From: Bryobacterales bacterium
GTDB taxonomy: Bacteria; Acidobacteriota; Terriglobia; Bryobacterales; Bryobacteraceae
Assembly: GCA_016721425.1 (NCBI GenBank)
Contig: JADKID010000020.1
Span: 1-64,000 of the forward strand
DNA length: 64,000 nt
Direction of reading: 5' to 3'
In this document: positions 56,848-64,000 of the stretch, one piece after another
Layout of the letters: each line of letters starts with the position of its first letter
Numbering within the stretch: position 1 is the stretch's first letter
Notes under the pieces: model-generated
Told to the model about the DNA's origin: nothing
What the model saw: only the letters and a program-made list of their open reading frames with translations
Databases searched by the model: none
Translations under genes and position numbers: made by a program

Positions 56848-57288
56848 CTACACTGCGGGCGGCGGGCGTTGAAAGAGAGCGAAGCCAATATCCGCGGAGG
56901 CCCGCGGAGGAACGGTGCGGATCTGAACGCGCGATACGGGAGGTGCCAGCCTCATCGCCGACTGGCCTCTAGCCAGGGCGGCCGTCACCGCAGTGGGCAG
57001 GGCAGACACTACGCCGCAACCCAGGCCGCATCGTGAGGCGAACTTCCAACGTGGGGCATCCACTCCCACGGAACGGGCTTTGCGGCAACAACAGGCGCCG
57101 GACTTTTTGCAGCACTCCATGCCGCAGGTCCCCTCTTCGAGTGGGAACGGCACGGGGCTAATTGGCGACAGTATCGAGAGGATCAGCACGGCCGTCGGTG
57201 CAAGGCCGCGGAATCCGCAGACAGCAGCGGAGAAACACTCTCCCGCCGCATCTCGCCATCTCCAAAAAACGGATGTCGAGTCTGGCAT
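56848..57288 (-). CDS. Cys-rich hypothetical protein, first gene of the NosL cluster
   Basis: Predicted 146 residues from ATG 57288, which has a strong ribosome binding site (GAGAGGAAAG ending directly at the codon). A hydrophobic segment (APTAVLILSILSPISPVPFP, residues 29-48) precedes EGTCGMECCKKSGACCCRK, with six cysteines in 14 residues, then FASRCGLGCG with two more. The last ~60 residues are Pro/Arg/Ala-rich and end FALFQRPPPAV. It reads like a membrane-tethered metal-binding protein. It is 85 bases upstream of the small membrane protein gene, on the same strand. No family recognised; the codon choice and motif order support a real gene. Confidence 0.6.
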   Translation of the reverse strand: MPDSTSVFWRWRDAAGECFSAAVCGFRGLAPTAVLILSILSPISPVPFPLEEGTCGMECCKKSGACCCRKARSVGVDAPRWKFASRCGLGCGVVSALPTAVTAALARGQSAMRLAPPVSRVQIRTVPPRASADIGFALFQRPPPAV

Positions 57289-57441
57289 CTTTCCTCTCGG
57301 CTCAGCTTATCATGCCGCCCAATCTTGCCTTGTGCCAACCTAGGCCGCTCAGGGCACTGATCTTCCGCGGTGAACTGTCTCTCCAGCACGCCCGCAACTG
57401 AGATGTATTGCCGCCAGGGGGAACCCCCAAGGAGAGCTGCA

Positions 57442-57782
57442 ATGCCCGCCATCGATCGCCGCTCGCTACGTCTTGCTCTGGGAGCGGCTGCAGTGCCGCT
57501 GCCGGTGTTTGCCGCCGAACCCTGGGCCAAGAACTGATGGTGCCAAACGGCGTAGGTCTCTGCCAGGAGAACTGCGAATCAGAACGCGGCGTCATGAGTG
57601 ACGCCCGCGCAGGTTCCCGCGACATGGGCGGCGCGCCCGTCTTCACCGTCAAATTCGCCCGCACTCACCCGATCGAGTTGGACGACGCAGAGGTGGAGTT
57701 CGCCACCAGGCTCGGCGCGAGGCCGATCCGAAAGAAGCTGAAGCTGAAAGAAATGTTCTTCCAGGGCAGGCTGGCTCTCTAA
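57442..57782 (+). pseudogene. Truncated paralogue of the Gly-rich secreted protein
   Basis: The first 31 codons from ATG 57442 (MPAIDRRSLRLALGAAAVPL) match the signal peptide of the next gene and then stop at 57535. In another frame, TVKFARTHPIELDDAEVEFA through KLKEMFFQGRLAL matches the C-terminus of that gene. The middle (about 190 codons) is deleted and the frame is lost. The promoter-like upstream sequence (AACTGAGATGTATTGCCG) is also duplicated. A dead copy of a tandem duplication. Confidence 0.75.
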
Positions 57783-57838
57783 CGCCCTCGCAACTGAGAT
57801 ATATTGCCGTCATGGGGAATTCCCCCGGGAGAATCGCT

Positions 57839-58678
57839 ATGTTAGCCGTTGACCGCCGCTCGCTACTTCTTGCTTTGGGAGCGGCTGCCGTGCCGCTGCC
57901 GGTGTTTGCAGCCGATCCATGGGTGAAAGAGTTTTCCGAGTGGACCGAGAAGGACGTCCTGAAGATCATGCAGGACTCGCCATGGGCGAAGAACGCCTCG
58001 GTGCCGCTGGGTATGCCCGGTGGCGGAGGAGGCGGCGGACGCGGCGGCAGGGGCGGCGGCAGGGGCGGTGGGGGTGGCGGCGGTAACCTGGGGGACGCCA
58101 GCGCCGGCGCTGGCGGCGGCATGGGCGGAGGCGGCAATATGGGCGGCGGACCTCCCGGTAGCCAGGGCGGCGGTGATATGTCGCCCGCTGGCGGCAACGC
58201 ACCTTCCCTCAATTTCCTGATCCGCTGGCAGAGCGCCGCGCCCGTCAAGGCCGCCATGGTGCGTGCCAAGTTGGGCAAAGAGGCCGATACGTCGGCGCAG
58301 GCCAAGGCCTTCATCGAGAAAAACGAGGAGGACTACGTGTTGGCGATGATCATGCCACCGATGCCCGGCATGGGCGGGGCAGCCCCGGCTGGTCCGGGCG
58401 GCGGCGAGCGCAAGGGTCCCCCGGGCGGCGGCCCTGACGCCGAAAAGCGCGTGGTCGAGGCCACTACACTCTCCTGGAAGGGCCACGAAGGCGTTCATCC
58501 CAGCAAGGTCATCATGCCGAAGGAGAACGCCCCCTATTTCATCTTCCATTTCGCCAAGACTCATCCCATCGAACTGGAAGACAAGGAAGTGGAGTTCGCC
58601 TCCAAGCGCGGCAATATGGAAATCAAGAAGAAGTTCAAGCTCAAGGATATGGTCTACCAGGGCAAGCTGGCCCTGTAA
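57839..58678 (+). CDS. Gly-rich secreted protein of unknown function
   Basis: About 279 residues from ATG 57839. The signal-like start (DRRSLLLALGAAAVPLPVFA) is followed by PWVKEFSEWTEKDVLKIMQD, then a low-complexity Gly/Arg stretch (residues about 62-115), a helical middle (SLNFLIRWQSAAPVKAAMVR) and a basic C-terminal HPIELEDKEVEFASKRG...LKDMVYQGKLAL tail. Start 57839 fits both the truncated copy's start and a GGGAG site; ATG 57812 would add nine residues. An acidobacterial-type family; function unknown. Confidence 0.7.
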   Translation: MLAVDRRSLLLALGAAAVPLPVFAADPWVKEFSEWTEKDVLKIMQDSPWAKNASVPLGMPGGGGGGGRGGRGGGRGGGGGGGNLGDASAGAGGGMGGGGNMGGGPPGSQGGGDMSPAGGNAPSLNFLIRWQSAAPVKAAMVRAKLGKEADTSAQAKAFIEKNEEDYVLAMIMPPMPGMGGAAPAGPGGGERKGPPGGGPDAEKRVVEATTLSWKGHEGVHPSKVIMPKENAPYFIFHFAKTHPIELEDKEVEFASKRGNMEIKKKFKLKDMVYQGKLAL

Positions 58679-58683
58679 CGAAT

Positions 58684-60126
58684 CTACGGCTGGGCGTTGA
58701 CGCCCATTCGCCGCGTCAACGCCTCGCCGATGGAAAACTCGTATAGCGCCAGCGAGCGGAAGTAGTCGCTCAAGGCCGACACCTCGCGGATCTCCGTGTC
58801 AAACGCCGCCTGCTCCCGCAGGTTCACGAGGAACAACGTGCCCTCGCCCAGCTCAAAGCGCACCCTCTCCGCCGTCTCCAACTGGCGCGCTACCTCCACC
58901 TCTTCCCGTAGCACCTGTGCCCGCCTCCACGCCGCTACCAGCGCGGAATAGGCGTCCCGCACCTCCGCCACCACCTGATCCCTGGCGAATCGCTCCCGCT
59001 GGTCAAACTGCGTGATCCGCGCCAGCGCCGCCTGATCCCGGCCCTTGGCCGATCTCCGTTGCAGCGGCATGTCGAAGATCAGCGCCAGCTCCAGCTCATC
59101 CGGGCCGCGCCGCACCACCCTGTCGCCCAGCTCCCGCGTATAGCTCAGCGCCACGTCCATGTTCGGCATCAACTGATTCCGCGCCAGCTTGCGATCAATC
59201 TCCACCTGCCCGCGCTGCATCGCAAACCTCTGCATCTCCGGACGCCGCTTCACTGCCAGCTCGATGTCCTCCATCATGCGCTGCTCGTCCCACGCCCGCA
59301 GGGCAGGGAAGGCCGGCGGTAGCATCGCGGCGGGCGGCAATCGCGGGTCGCCCTTGTCATCGCGCAGGAACAGAGAAAGCTCAATCGCCGCCAACTGCAA
59401 GGCGCGTTCCAGTTCGATCACCTGAGCCCGCCGTGTCAGGATCGCGCGCAGATTGTCGGTCACGTCAATCTGCGGAATCTGCCCGAGCCGCGTGGCCTCC
59501 TTGAGCTGCTGATCCCGCAACTCCGCCACCTTCAACACGGCCAGCGCAGCCTGGTGCCGCCGGCCCGCCGCCAGCCAGTCGTAGTAGCGCCTCGTCGCCA
59601 GTTGCACTATCAGCAGCCGCTGCTGATCCACGCCCAGGTTCGCAATACGCCTGCCTAGCGTCGCCTTCTGCAACTCGGCCCGCCGCGAATCGATCGCCCG
59701 GTCGCGCAACGCCGGCATCCGCACCCCGGCCTTGTATTCGCCGCCGCCGTCCGTCTGCCGCTTCCCTTCGTAGGTGGGATAGGAGCCCCGCCCCAGGGTA
59801 TAGCCCGTAAAGTAGCTCATGCCTTGAAACTGCGTCGCCTGCTCCACGCCGGCCTTGTAGTAGTCATTCCGGTAGTAGCCCAGGTAGTCACCCTCGTAGC
59901 CGCCCTTCAGCGCCACATCAAACCGGCTCTCCGCCACCGTGATATCGGCGTCGGCAATCACCTTGTCCTGCATCGCCACCAGCAGCGGCGGATAGTGGCG
60001 ATCCACTGACGCCAGCACCTCCGCCAACTGCAGCCACGAAGCCGCTGCCGCTTCCACCCTCGGCGCCGGTACGCCCTGGCACCAGGCCAGCGCCGCCCAC
60101 CCCCACAGAATCACTGCGCGGCGCAT
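58684..60126 (-). CDS. TolC-family outer membrane efflux/secretion protein
   Basis: About 480 residues from ATG 60126 (a GTG one codon earlier also fits). Signal AVILWGWAALAWCQG. Two OEP-type repeats of long helices: AIDSRRAELQKATLGRRIAN and, later, RDQVVAEVRDAYSALVAAWR...QLETAERVRFELGEGTLFLVN, with QMPNMDVALSYTRELG-like barrel strands between (here LMPNMDVAL). TolC proteins form the outer-membrane channel-tunnel. The start overlaps the HlyD stop (ATGA), so it is the last gene of the secretion operon. Length is normal. Confidence 0.88.
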   Translation of the reverse strand: MRRAVILWGWAALAWCQGVPAPRVEAAAASWLQLAEVLASVDRHYPPLLVAMQDKVIADADITVAESRFDVALKGGYEGDYLGYYRNDYYKAGVEQATQFQGMSYFTGYTLGRGSYPTYEGKRQTDGGGEYKAGVRMPALRDRAIDSRRAELQKATLGRRIANLGVDQQRLLIVQLATRRYYDWLAAGRRHQAALAVLKVAELRDQQLKEATRLGQIPQIDVTDNLRAILTRRAQVIELERALQLAAIELSLFLRDDKGDPRLPPAAMLPPAFPALRAWDEQRMMEDIELAVKRRPEMQRFAMQRGQVEIDRKLARNQLMPNMDVALSYTRELGDRVVRRGPDELELALIFDMPLQRRSAKGRDQAALARITQFDQRERFARDQVVAEVRDAYSALVAAWRRAQVLREEVEVARQLETAERVRFELGEGTLFLVNLREQAAFDTEIREVSALSDYFRSLALYEFSIGEALTRRMGVNAQP

Positions 60127-61427
60127 CACTTCTTCTTCTCCTTCGCACCCTTCACGCCCGCTTCACTGTCGGCAATGATCGGCGGGAATCCGTTAAACCG
60201 CCGCCACAGTTCCCAGCCCAGCGGCACCGTGCGCAACAGCACCCAGCCCTTGGCCTGCACGCCCTGGCGTAGATAGTTCTGCGACGGCCACGCCTCGTCG
60301 GCCGGGTCCGGCACAATCAGGATCCGGAACTTCCCGTCTTTCGTGTCCGTGGCGTCCACCATCTTCACCAACCCGCCAAACGTGCCGACAGCCACCGACG
60401 GCCAGCCCACAAACTGGATGGCCGGCCAGCCGTTGAATTGCAGCCGTACCTTGTCGCCCGCGTACACCAGAGGCATGTCTACTCCGTTGAGCCAGAGCTC
60501 AACCGTCGGATCGTAGTTGTCCGGTACAAATTGCACCAGCGGCTCGCCGGATTTCAGCAGCTCGCTGTTCGGCTGCGCCAGCAGGCGCAACACCGTGCCG
60601 GCGCGCGGCGCGCGGACCTTCATCGTCTCCTGCCTCGCTAGCCGGCCGTCTATGCGCTGCAGCTCCGCCCGGATGTTGGCCACCTCGGCCCGCGCCAGAT
60701 TCAGCGCCGCCCGTTCGCCCTCAATCGCAGCCTCGCCGTCGGCCTGCACCTTCAACAGATCATCGTCAATAGCCCGCTTCTCATTCCGCGCCGCGCTCAA
60801 TGCCGCCCGCGCTCGCCGCACCTCGGCCTCGGCCGTGGCATGCTCCTGCTGCGCCAACTCCACCGTCCGTTGGCTCGTCAACCCGCTCTTCATCAGGCCC
60901 CTCTGCCGGTCCAGATTCAAGCGCGCCGCTGTCAGTCTCTCTTCCGCGCCCGTCTGCGCCTGCTCGTTTTGCGTGATACGGTCGATCGCCATCTGCACCC
61001 GGCTGCGCGCCGCGTTGATGGCGTTGGTGCGCGACTCCTCCAGCCGCCCCAGGCGATCCTGATGCGCGCTCACCCGGCTCTCGCCGTTCCCCTTCCGGTC
61101 ACTCACCGCCGCGCGCTCGTTGCCGATTCGCTCCAGGATCTTCGGGTCGTTGTCCGTCAGCTCGACGATCAGGTCGCCGGATTTCACCTTGGTGCCTTCC
61201 GTCACGTGCCACGTCAGTACCCGGCCCTCCACCGGCGCGCTGAGCGTTTGCGTTCGCTCCAGCGGAGTCAGCGCTGATACATCGCCCATGCCGGAGACGC
61301 TCTGCTGCCACGGCGTAAATACCAGGGCGACGCCAAAAACTATGAAAAGTACGGTGAGGATCACCGCCAGAGTCCGCGCCGAACGCGATGAGCCCACGAA
61401 CTCCATGGCCGGCAACTGATTCGTCAT
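60126..61427 (-). CDS. HlyD-family periplasmic adaptor
   Basis: About 433 residues from ATG 61427, with an excellent GGAGGTGAGGCG site upstream. One N-terminal membrane helix (LAVILTVLFIVFGVALVFTP), a lipoyl-like half (SAPVEGRVLTWHVTEGTKVK), a long coiled-coil region (about 110-260), the second lipoyl half (KVRAPRAGTVLRLLAQPNSE) and a beta-barrel C-terminus. It links the ABC exporter to TolC. Its start overlaps the ABC gene stop (ATGA). Confidence 0.9.
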   Translation of the reverse strand: MTNQLPAMEFVGSSRSARTLAVILTVLFIVFGVALVFTPWQQSVSGMGDVSALTPLERTQTLSAPVEGRVLTWHVTEGTKVKSGDLIVELTDNDPKILERIGNERAAVSDRKGNGESRVSAHQDRLGRLEESRTNAINAARSRVQMAIDRITQNEQAQTGAEERLTAARLNLDRQRGLMKSGLTSQRTVELAQQEHATAEAEVRRARAALSAARNEKRAIDDDLLKVQADGEAAIEGERAALNLARAEVANIRAELQRIDGRLARQETMKVRAPRAGTVLRLLAQPNSELLKSGEPLVQFVPDNYDPTVELWLNGVDMPLVYAGDKVRLQFNGWPAIQFVGWPSVAVGTFGGLVKMVDATDTKDGKFRILIVPDPADEAWPSQNYLRQGVQAKGWVLLRTVPLGWELWRRFNGFPPIIADSEAGVKGAKEKKK

Positions 61428-63119
61428 CGCCTCACCTCCACGACCGAACGGTTGCTCAGTTGAAACACCGTTCCGCAACGGTCCAGCACATCCTGGCTGT
61501 GGCTCACCATGATCAGCGTCCAGGGCATCTTCGGATCAAAGAGGAACGCGAGCAGCATCTCGCGTTCCGGCAGGTCGTCCAGCAGGTCGACACACTCATC
61601 CAGGATCAGCAGACGCGGCTTGTGCACCAGCGCCCGTGCCAGTTCCAACTGCACTCGCTGGCCGGGCGATAGCGGCAGCCCGCCCGTCCTGAGTTGGGTG
61701 TGAACACCATCCGGCAATTGCGAGACGCCCTGCAGCAGGCCAACCTGAGCCAGCGCCGCCCTCGCATCCAGCGTGTCGAGCTTCTCATCGCCCAGACGCA
61801 GATTCTCCAACACCGTTCCTTCGAAGATCTCGGCGTGGCGAACTAGCGCAACCTGGCTCCGCAGATCGCCCAGCCGGAGGTCCCGCACGTCCCGCCCGTC
61901 GATCTCCACCACGCCCTCGCGAGGCGCCTTCAGGCCGTATAGCAGATCCAGCATCGTACTCTTGCCCGGAGCCGGTCCCTCCCACGATGGCAACCCGCGC
62001 GCCCGCCTCCAGGCGCATGTTGACGCCCTCCAGGATCCTGCCCCGAATCCCGGCTGTCACCACCACATCTCGCAGCTCAATCGTCGCGCCCCGATCCCCG
62101 CGCGGCAGCCCCTCGCCCGTGGTCCGCTCCACCGGCAGATCTTCGATGTAGCCCAGCTTGTCCGTCGCCGCCATCAGGTCGTAAAAAGTCTCCAGGTGCT
62201 TGCCCAGCTTGGTGAAGCCGCTCACCACCAGCGCCACTACCAGTTCAGCGGCCACCAGTTGGCCCAAGGTCAATTGCCGGTCGATCACCAGCCATCCGCC
62301 CACCCCCAACAGCACGGCGCTCGCTACGGCCTGGAGCAGGAAGGAGCCCACAATCTGCCGCATCAGTATCCGAAAGTGCTTGCCCCGGTAACTGAGGTAT
62401 TCCGTGACGTACTGGTCGGTCTTCTGCATCGCCAGAACCGCTCCGGCCGGACGCTTGAACGCCACTTGATGGCGGGCCACCTCCTCTAGCCAGGCTACTA
62501 GCGCGTACTTCGCCTTAGACTCCTTCACACTCGTCGGGATGGCCCCAGTGCCCAGCGGGAAAATCACCACCAGGATCGAGAGCAGCAGGATCACGTCAAA
62601 CGCCAGCAGCCATGGATGGTAAACCGCCAGCAGAATCATGCCAATCACGGTTTGAAACACCACCGAAAGTCCGTCCACCAGCAGGCTTGCCGCCGCCTTC
62701 TGCACCGTCACCACATCCAGAAAGCGGTTCACCAACTCTGGCCCGTGCTGCTCCTCAAATGCCACCGGATCGGCGCCAATCAGCTTGCCCGTGGAGGAGC
62801 CCGCAATCCGCACGAAAACCCGCCGCTGGATCAACTCCACCACCCACTGCCTGTAGGCGTTGAGCACCGCCACAAAACACAGCGCCACAAAGACAAGCAG
62901 TGTCAGAATCACCAGTGGCTGCAACAGGGTTCCGAACGCCACCGTATTGACAACCGCCTGCACCGCTACCGGCAGCACCAGCGAGACAACTCCGATGGCG
63001 GCCGAATAGATGACGGCAATCCATAGCTCCGTGTATTCCAGACGGAGCATCGCTTTCAAACGCTGCCACGGGTGGACGCCATGATATTCCGTTGGGGAGG
63101 TAGAGACTACGTGGGGCAC
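61424..63119 (-). pseudogene. ABC exporter (HlyB/type I secretion-like), frameshifted in Walker A
   Basis: Permease part about residues 30-320 with five to six helices (ELWIAVIYSAAIGVVSLVLP; LVILTLLVFVALCFVAVLNA; VASAVLLGVGGWLV), no peptidase domain. In the nucleotide-binding part the frame breaks exactly in Walker A: IVGGTGSG then QEYDA. In another frame the correct continuation KSTMLDLLYGL, VALVRHAEIFEGTVLENL, LSPGQRVQLELARAL (signature, with Pro for Gly), LLILDECVDLL (Walker B) and VSHSQD follows. One extra base (GGG for GG at 61965-61967) explains it; correcting gives 565 residues. As written, the ATPase is dead. It is followed by HlyD and TolC in one overlapping operon. Confidence 0.85.
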
Positions 63120-63272
63120 TATGGGAAAGATGCTCGAGGCCTATGGTCGGATTCTGCAATGTTCACATATTCAGACATTTGACTTTATTGGTGCGAGGGT
63201 TCATACTAACGGCTACGGAGGGCAGGGCCCATTCCAAACCGAGCGATCATTGCAAAAGAACTGGCGAGCCTG

Positions 63273-63593
63273 TTGAACGCCCTGTCGCACCCTCACCGCG
63301 TGCGCATTGTCGAGGAACTGCGGGACCGCGAGCTGGACGTGAACTCCATCCAGGAGATTCTCGGCATCAGCCACTCCGCCGTCTCCCAGAACTTGTCCGT
63401 CCTGCGGTCCCACCATCTGGTGCGCGAGCGCCGCGACGGACGCCGGGTTATCTACGCGCTGGTTGCGCCGCCGCTGGCCGCCTGGCTAATGGGAGGACTT
63501 CAGTTTCTGGAAGGCCAACTGGTGGACGCTGAGAATCTACGGGCCGTGGCGGAGCAAGTCAAGGACATCTGGGGCGGGCCCTCGGGCGGTTAA
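63273..63593 (+). CDS. ArsR-family transcriptional regulator
   Basis: About 106 residues from TTG 63273. Winged helix: LNALSHPHRVRIVEELRDRE, then the HTH ILGISHSAVSQNLSVLRSHH and the wing LVRERRDGRRVIYALV. No cysteine metal site is visible, so the signal is unknown. ArsR proteins usually extend a few residues earlier (KELASLL is coded just upstream, with only an ATT as possible start), so the true start is uncertain. It is divergent from the type I secretion operon, which it may control. The 3' end overlaps rsmI by four bases. Confidence 0.8.
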   Translation: MNALSHPHRVRIVEELRDRELDVNSIQEILGISHSAVSQNLSVLRSHHLVRERRDGRRVIYALVAPPLAAWLMGGLQFLEGQLVDAENLRAVAEQVKDIWGGPSGG

Positions 63594-64000
63594 CCCTCCT
63601 CCACCATCCGGTATACCTCGCGCTTCGGCAGGCCGCGCTCCTTCGCCACCGCCTTGATGGCGTCCATCCGCGAGAGCCCCGACGCCTCCAGCCGCTTGAC
63701 TGCTACCGGCGCCGGCTCATCCGTCTCTACCTTGCGCTCGCCCTTGCCCACCAGCACGGTAAACTCGCCCTTCACCGCGTCGCGCTTCTCCAGCGCCGCC
63801 CGCACCTCGGACGCCTTGCCGCGCAGAAACTCCTCGTGCAGCTTGGTCAGTTCGCGCGCCGCCACCACAGGCGGGTCACCTAGCGTCTCCTCAATATCCC
63901 GCAGCGTCTCCACAATGCGGTGAGGCGCCTCGTAGAATGCCATCGTCATCTCTTCGCCGGCCAGCGTTTCCAGCCATCGCCGCCGCTCGCCCTGCTTGCG
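63590..64000 (-). CDS. rsmI: 16S rRNA (cytidine-1402-2'-O)-methyltransferase RsmI, partial
   Basis: Only the C-terminal 136 residues are in the window; the 5' end is cut off at 64000. EMTMAFYEAPHRIVETLRDI, PPVVAARELTKLHEEFLRGK and KGEFTVLVGKGE are RsmI hallmarks, followed by the small C-terminal helical domain (LSRMDAIKAVAKERGLPKRE). RsmI 2'-O-methylates C1402 of 16S rRNA together with RsmH. The stop overlaps the convergent arsR-type gene. Confidence 0.9.
   Translation of the reverse strand, partial: RKQGERRRWLETLAGEEMTMAFYEAPHRIVETLRDIEETLGDPPVVAARELTKLHEEFLRGKASEVRAALEKRDAVKGEFTVLVGKGERKVETDEPAPVAVKRLEASGLSRMDAIKAVAKERGLPKREVYRMVEEG

Noticed and set aside
57649..58314. Minus-strand Pro-rich frame opposite the Gly-rich protein gene
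   Set aside because: The Pro run is the complement of Gly codons; the plus strand has the signal peptide and a duplicate copy.
61955..61980. Programmed frameshift within the ABC gene
   Set aside because: No slippery heptamer or downstream structure was seen, and the shift falls in the essential Walker A motif; an insertion or read error is simpler.

Overview
The window looks like chromosomal DNA of a high-GC acidobacterium of the Bryobacterales/'Solibacter' type. This is an inference. It rests on large secreted beta-propeller proteins (RCC1, PQQ-like, BNR-like), BACON-type and Solibacter-type C-terminal domains, carboxypeptidase-regulatory-like domains, DUF1080, ThuA and Tat-signal sugar isomerase-like proteins, a bacillithiol-type glycosyltransferase (BshA), and flagellar motAB. 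No rRNA, tRNA, CRISPR array, integrase or transposase was recognised.

Layout. 1-1632 is debris: the 3' part of an MFS transporter (+) meets a dinB (DNA polymerase IV) remnant (-), both with many frameshifts. 1761-4000 holds two secreted proteins (cyclase family, PQQ-like propeller). 4396-6746 holds two more broken genes (a secreted regulatory-domain protein and a mannonate dehydratase-like gene). 6776-10476 has a phosphotriesterase-like protein, an AhbD/NirJ-like radical SAM enzyme overlapping a 2Fe-2S ferredoxin, a hypothetical protein and an MtnX-like HAD phosphatase. 10536-12281 is motAB, preceded by a near-consensus sigma-28 promoter. 12359-16171 has an M20 peptidase, an EamA transporter and a DegP/HtrA protease. 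16238-23164 is a housekeeping run, clpX-lon-engB-rho-gmd, on the minus strand.

25034-37729 is the most striking region. Three tandem ~4.2-kb units each carry a hairpin, a TTGTGT-N17/18-(C/G)ATAAT promoter and a ~1,380-residue secreted protein with 14 RCC1 repeats (twice seven). The promoters sit so close to the start codon that leaderless mRNAs are expected. The three 3' halves are mosaics of one another, which points to gene conversion; the middle copy has a one-base frameshift.

38080-43810 (-) is a five-gene run: propeller protein, methyltransferase, histidine kinase, lipoprotein, bshA. 43950-47060 (+) has FecR, DUF1080, a small hypothetical, a tiny Cys-rich zinc-ribbon protein and a PIG-L deacetylase. 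47042-50064 (-) has an AAA ATPase, a ThuA protein and a TonB-like protein. 50191-52312 (+) is an overlapping trio (sugar isomerase-like, CDP-alcohol phosphatidyltransferase, GtrA). 52335-57288 (-) is a probable copper-handling cluster: Cys-rich protein, small membrane protein, FtsX-like permease, ABC ATPase, membrane protein and two NosL-type proteins. 57442-58678 is a truncated/intact pair of Gly-rich secreted proteins. 58684-63119 (-) is an ABC/HlyD/TolC type I secretion operon whose ABC gene is frameshifted inside Walker A; it is divergent from an ArsR regulator. The window ends in rsmI.

Most apparent frameshifts that can be localised are single-base changes in short homopolymer runs. Some 'pseudogenes' may therefore be sequencing errors, although the MFS and dinB remnants and the deletions at 5789-6746 and 57442-57782 look genuine.
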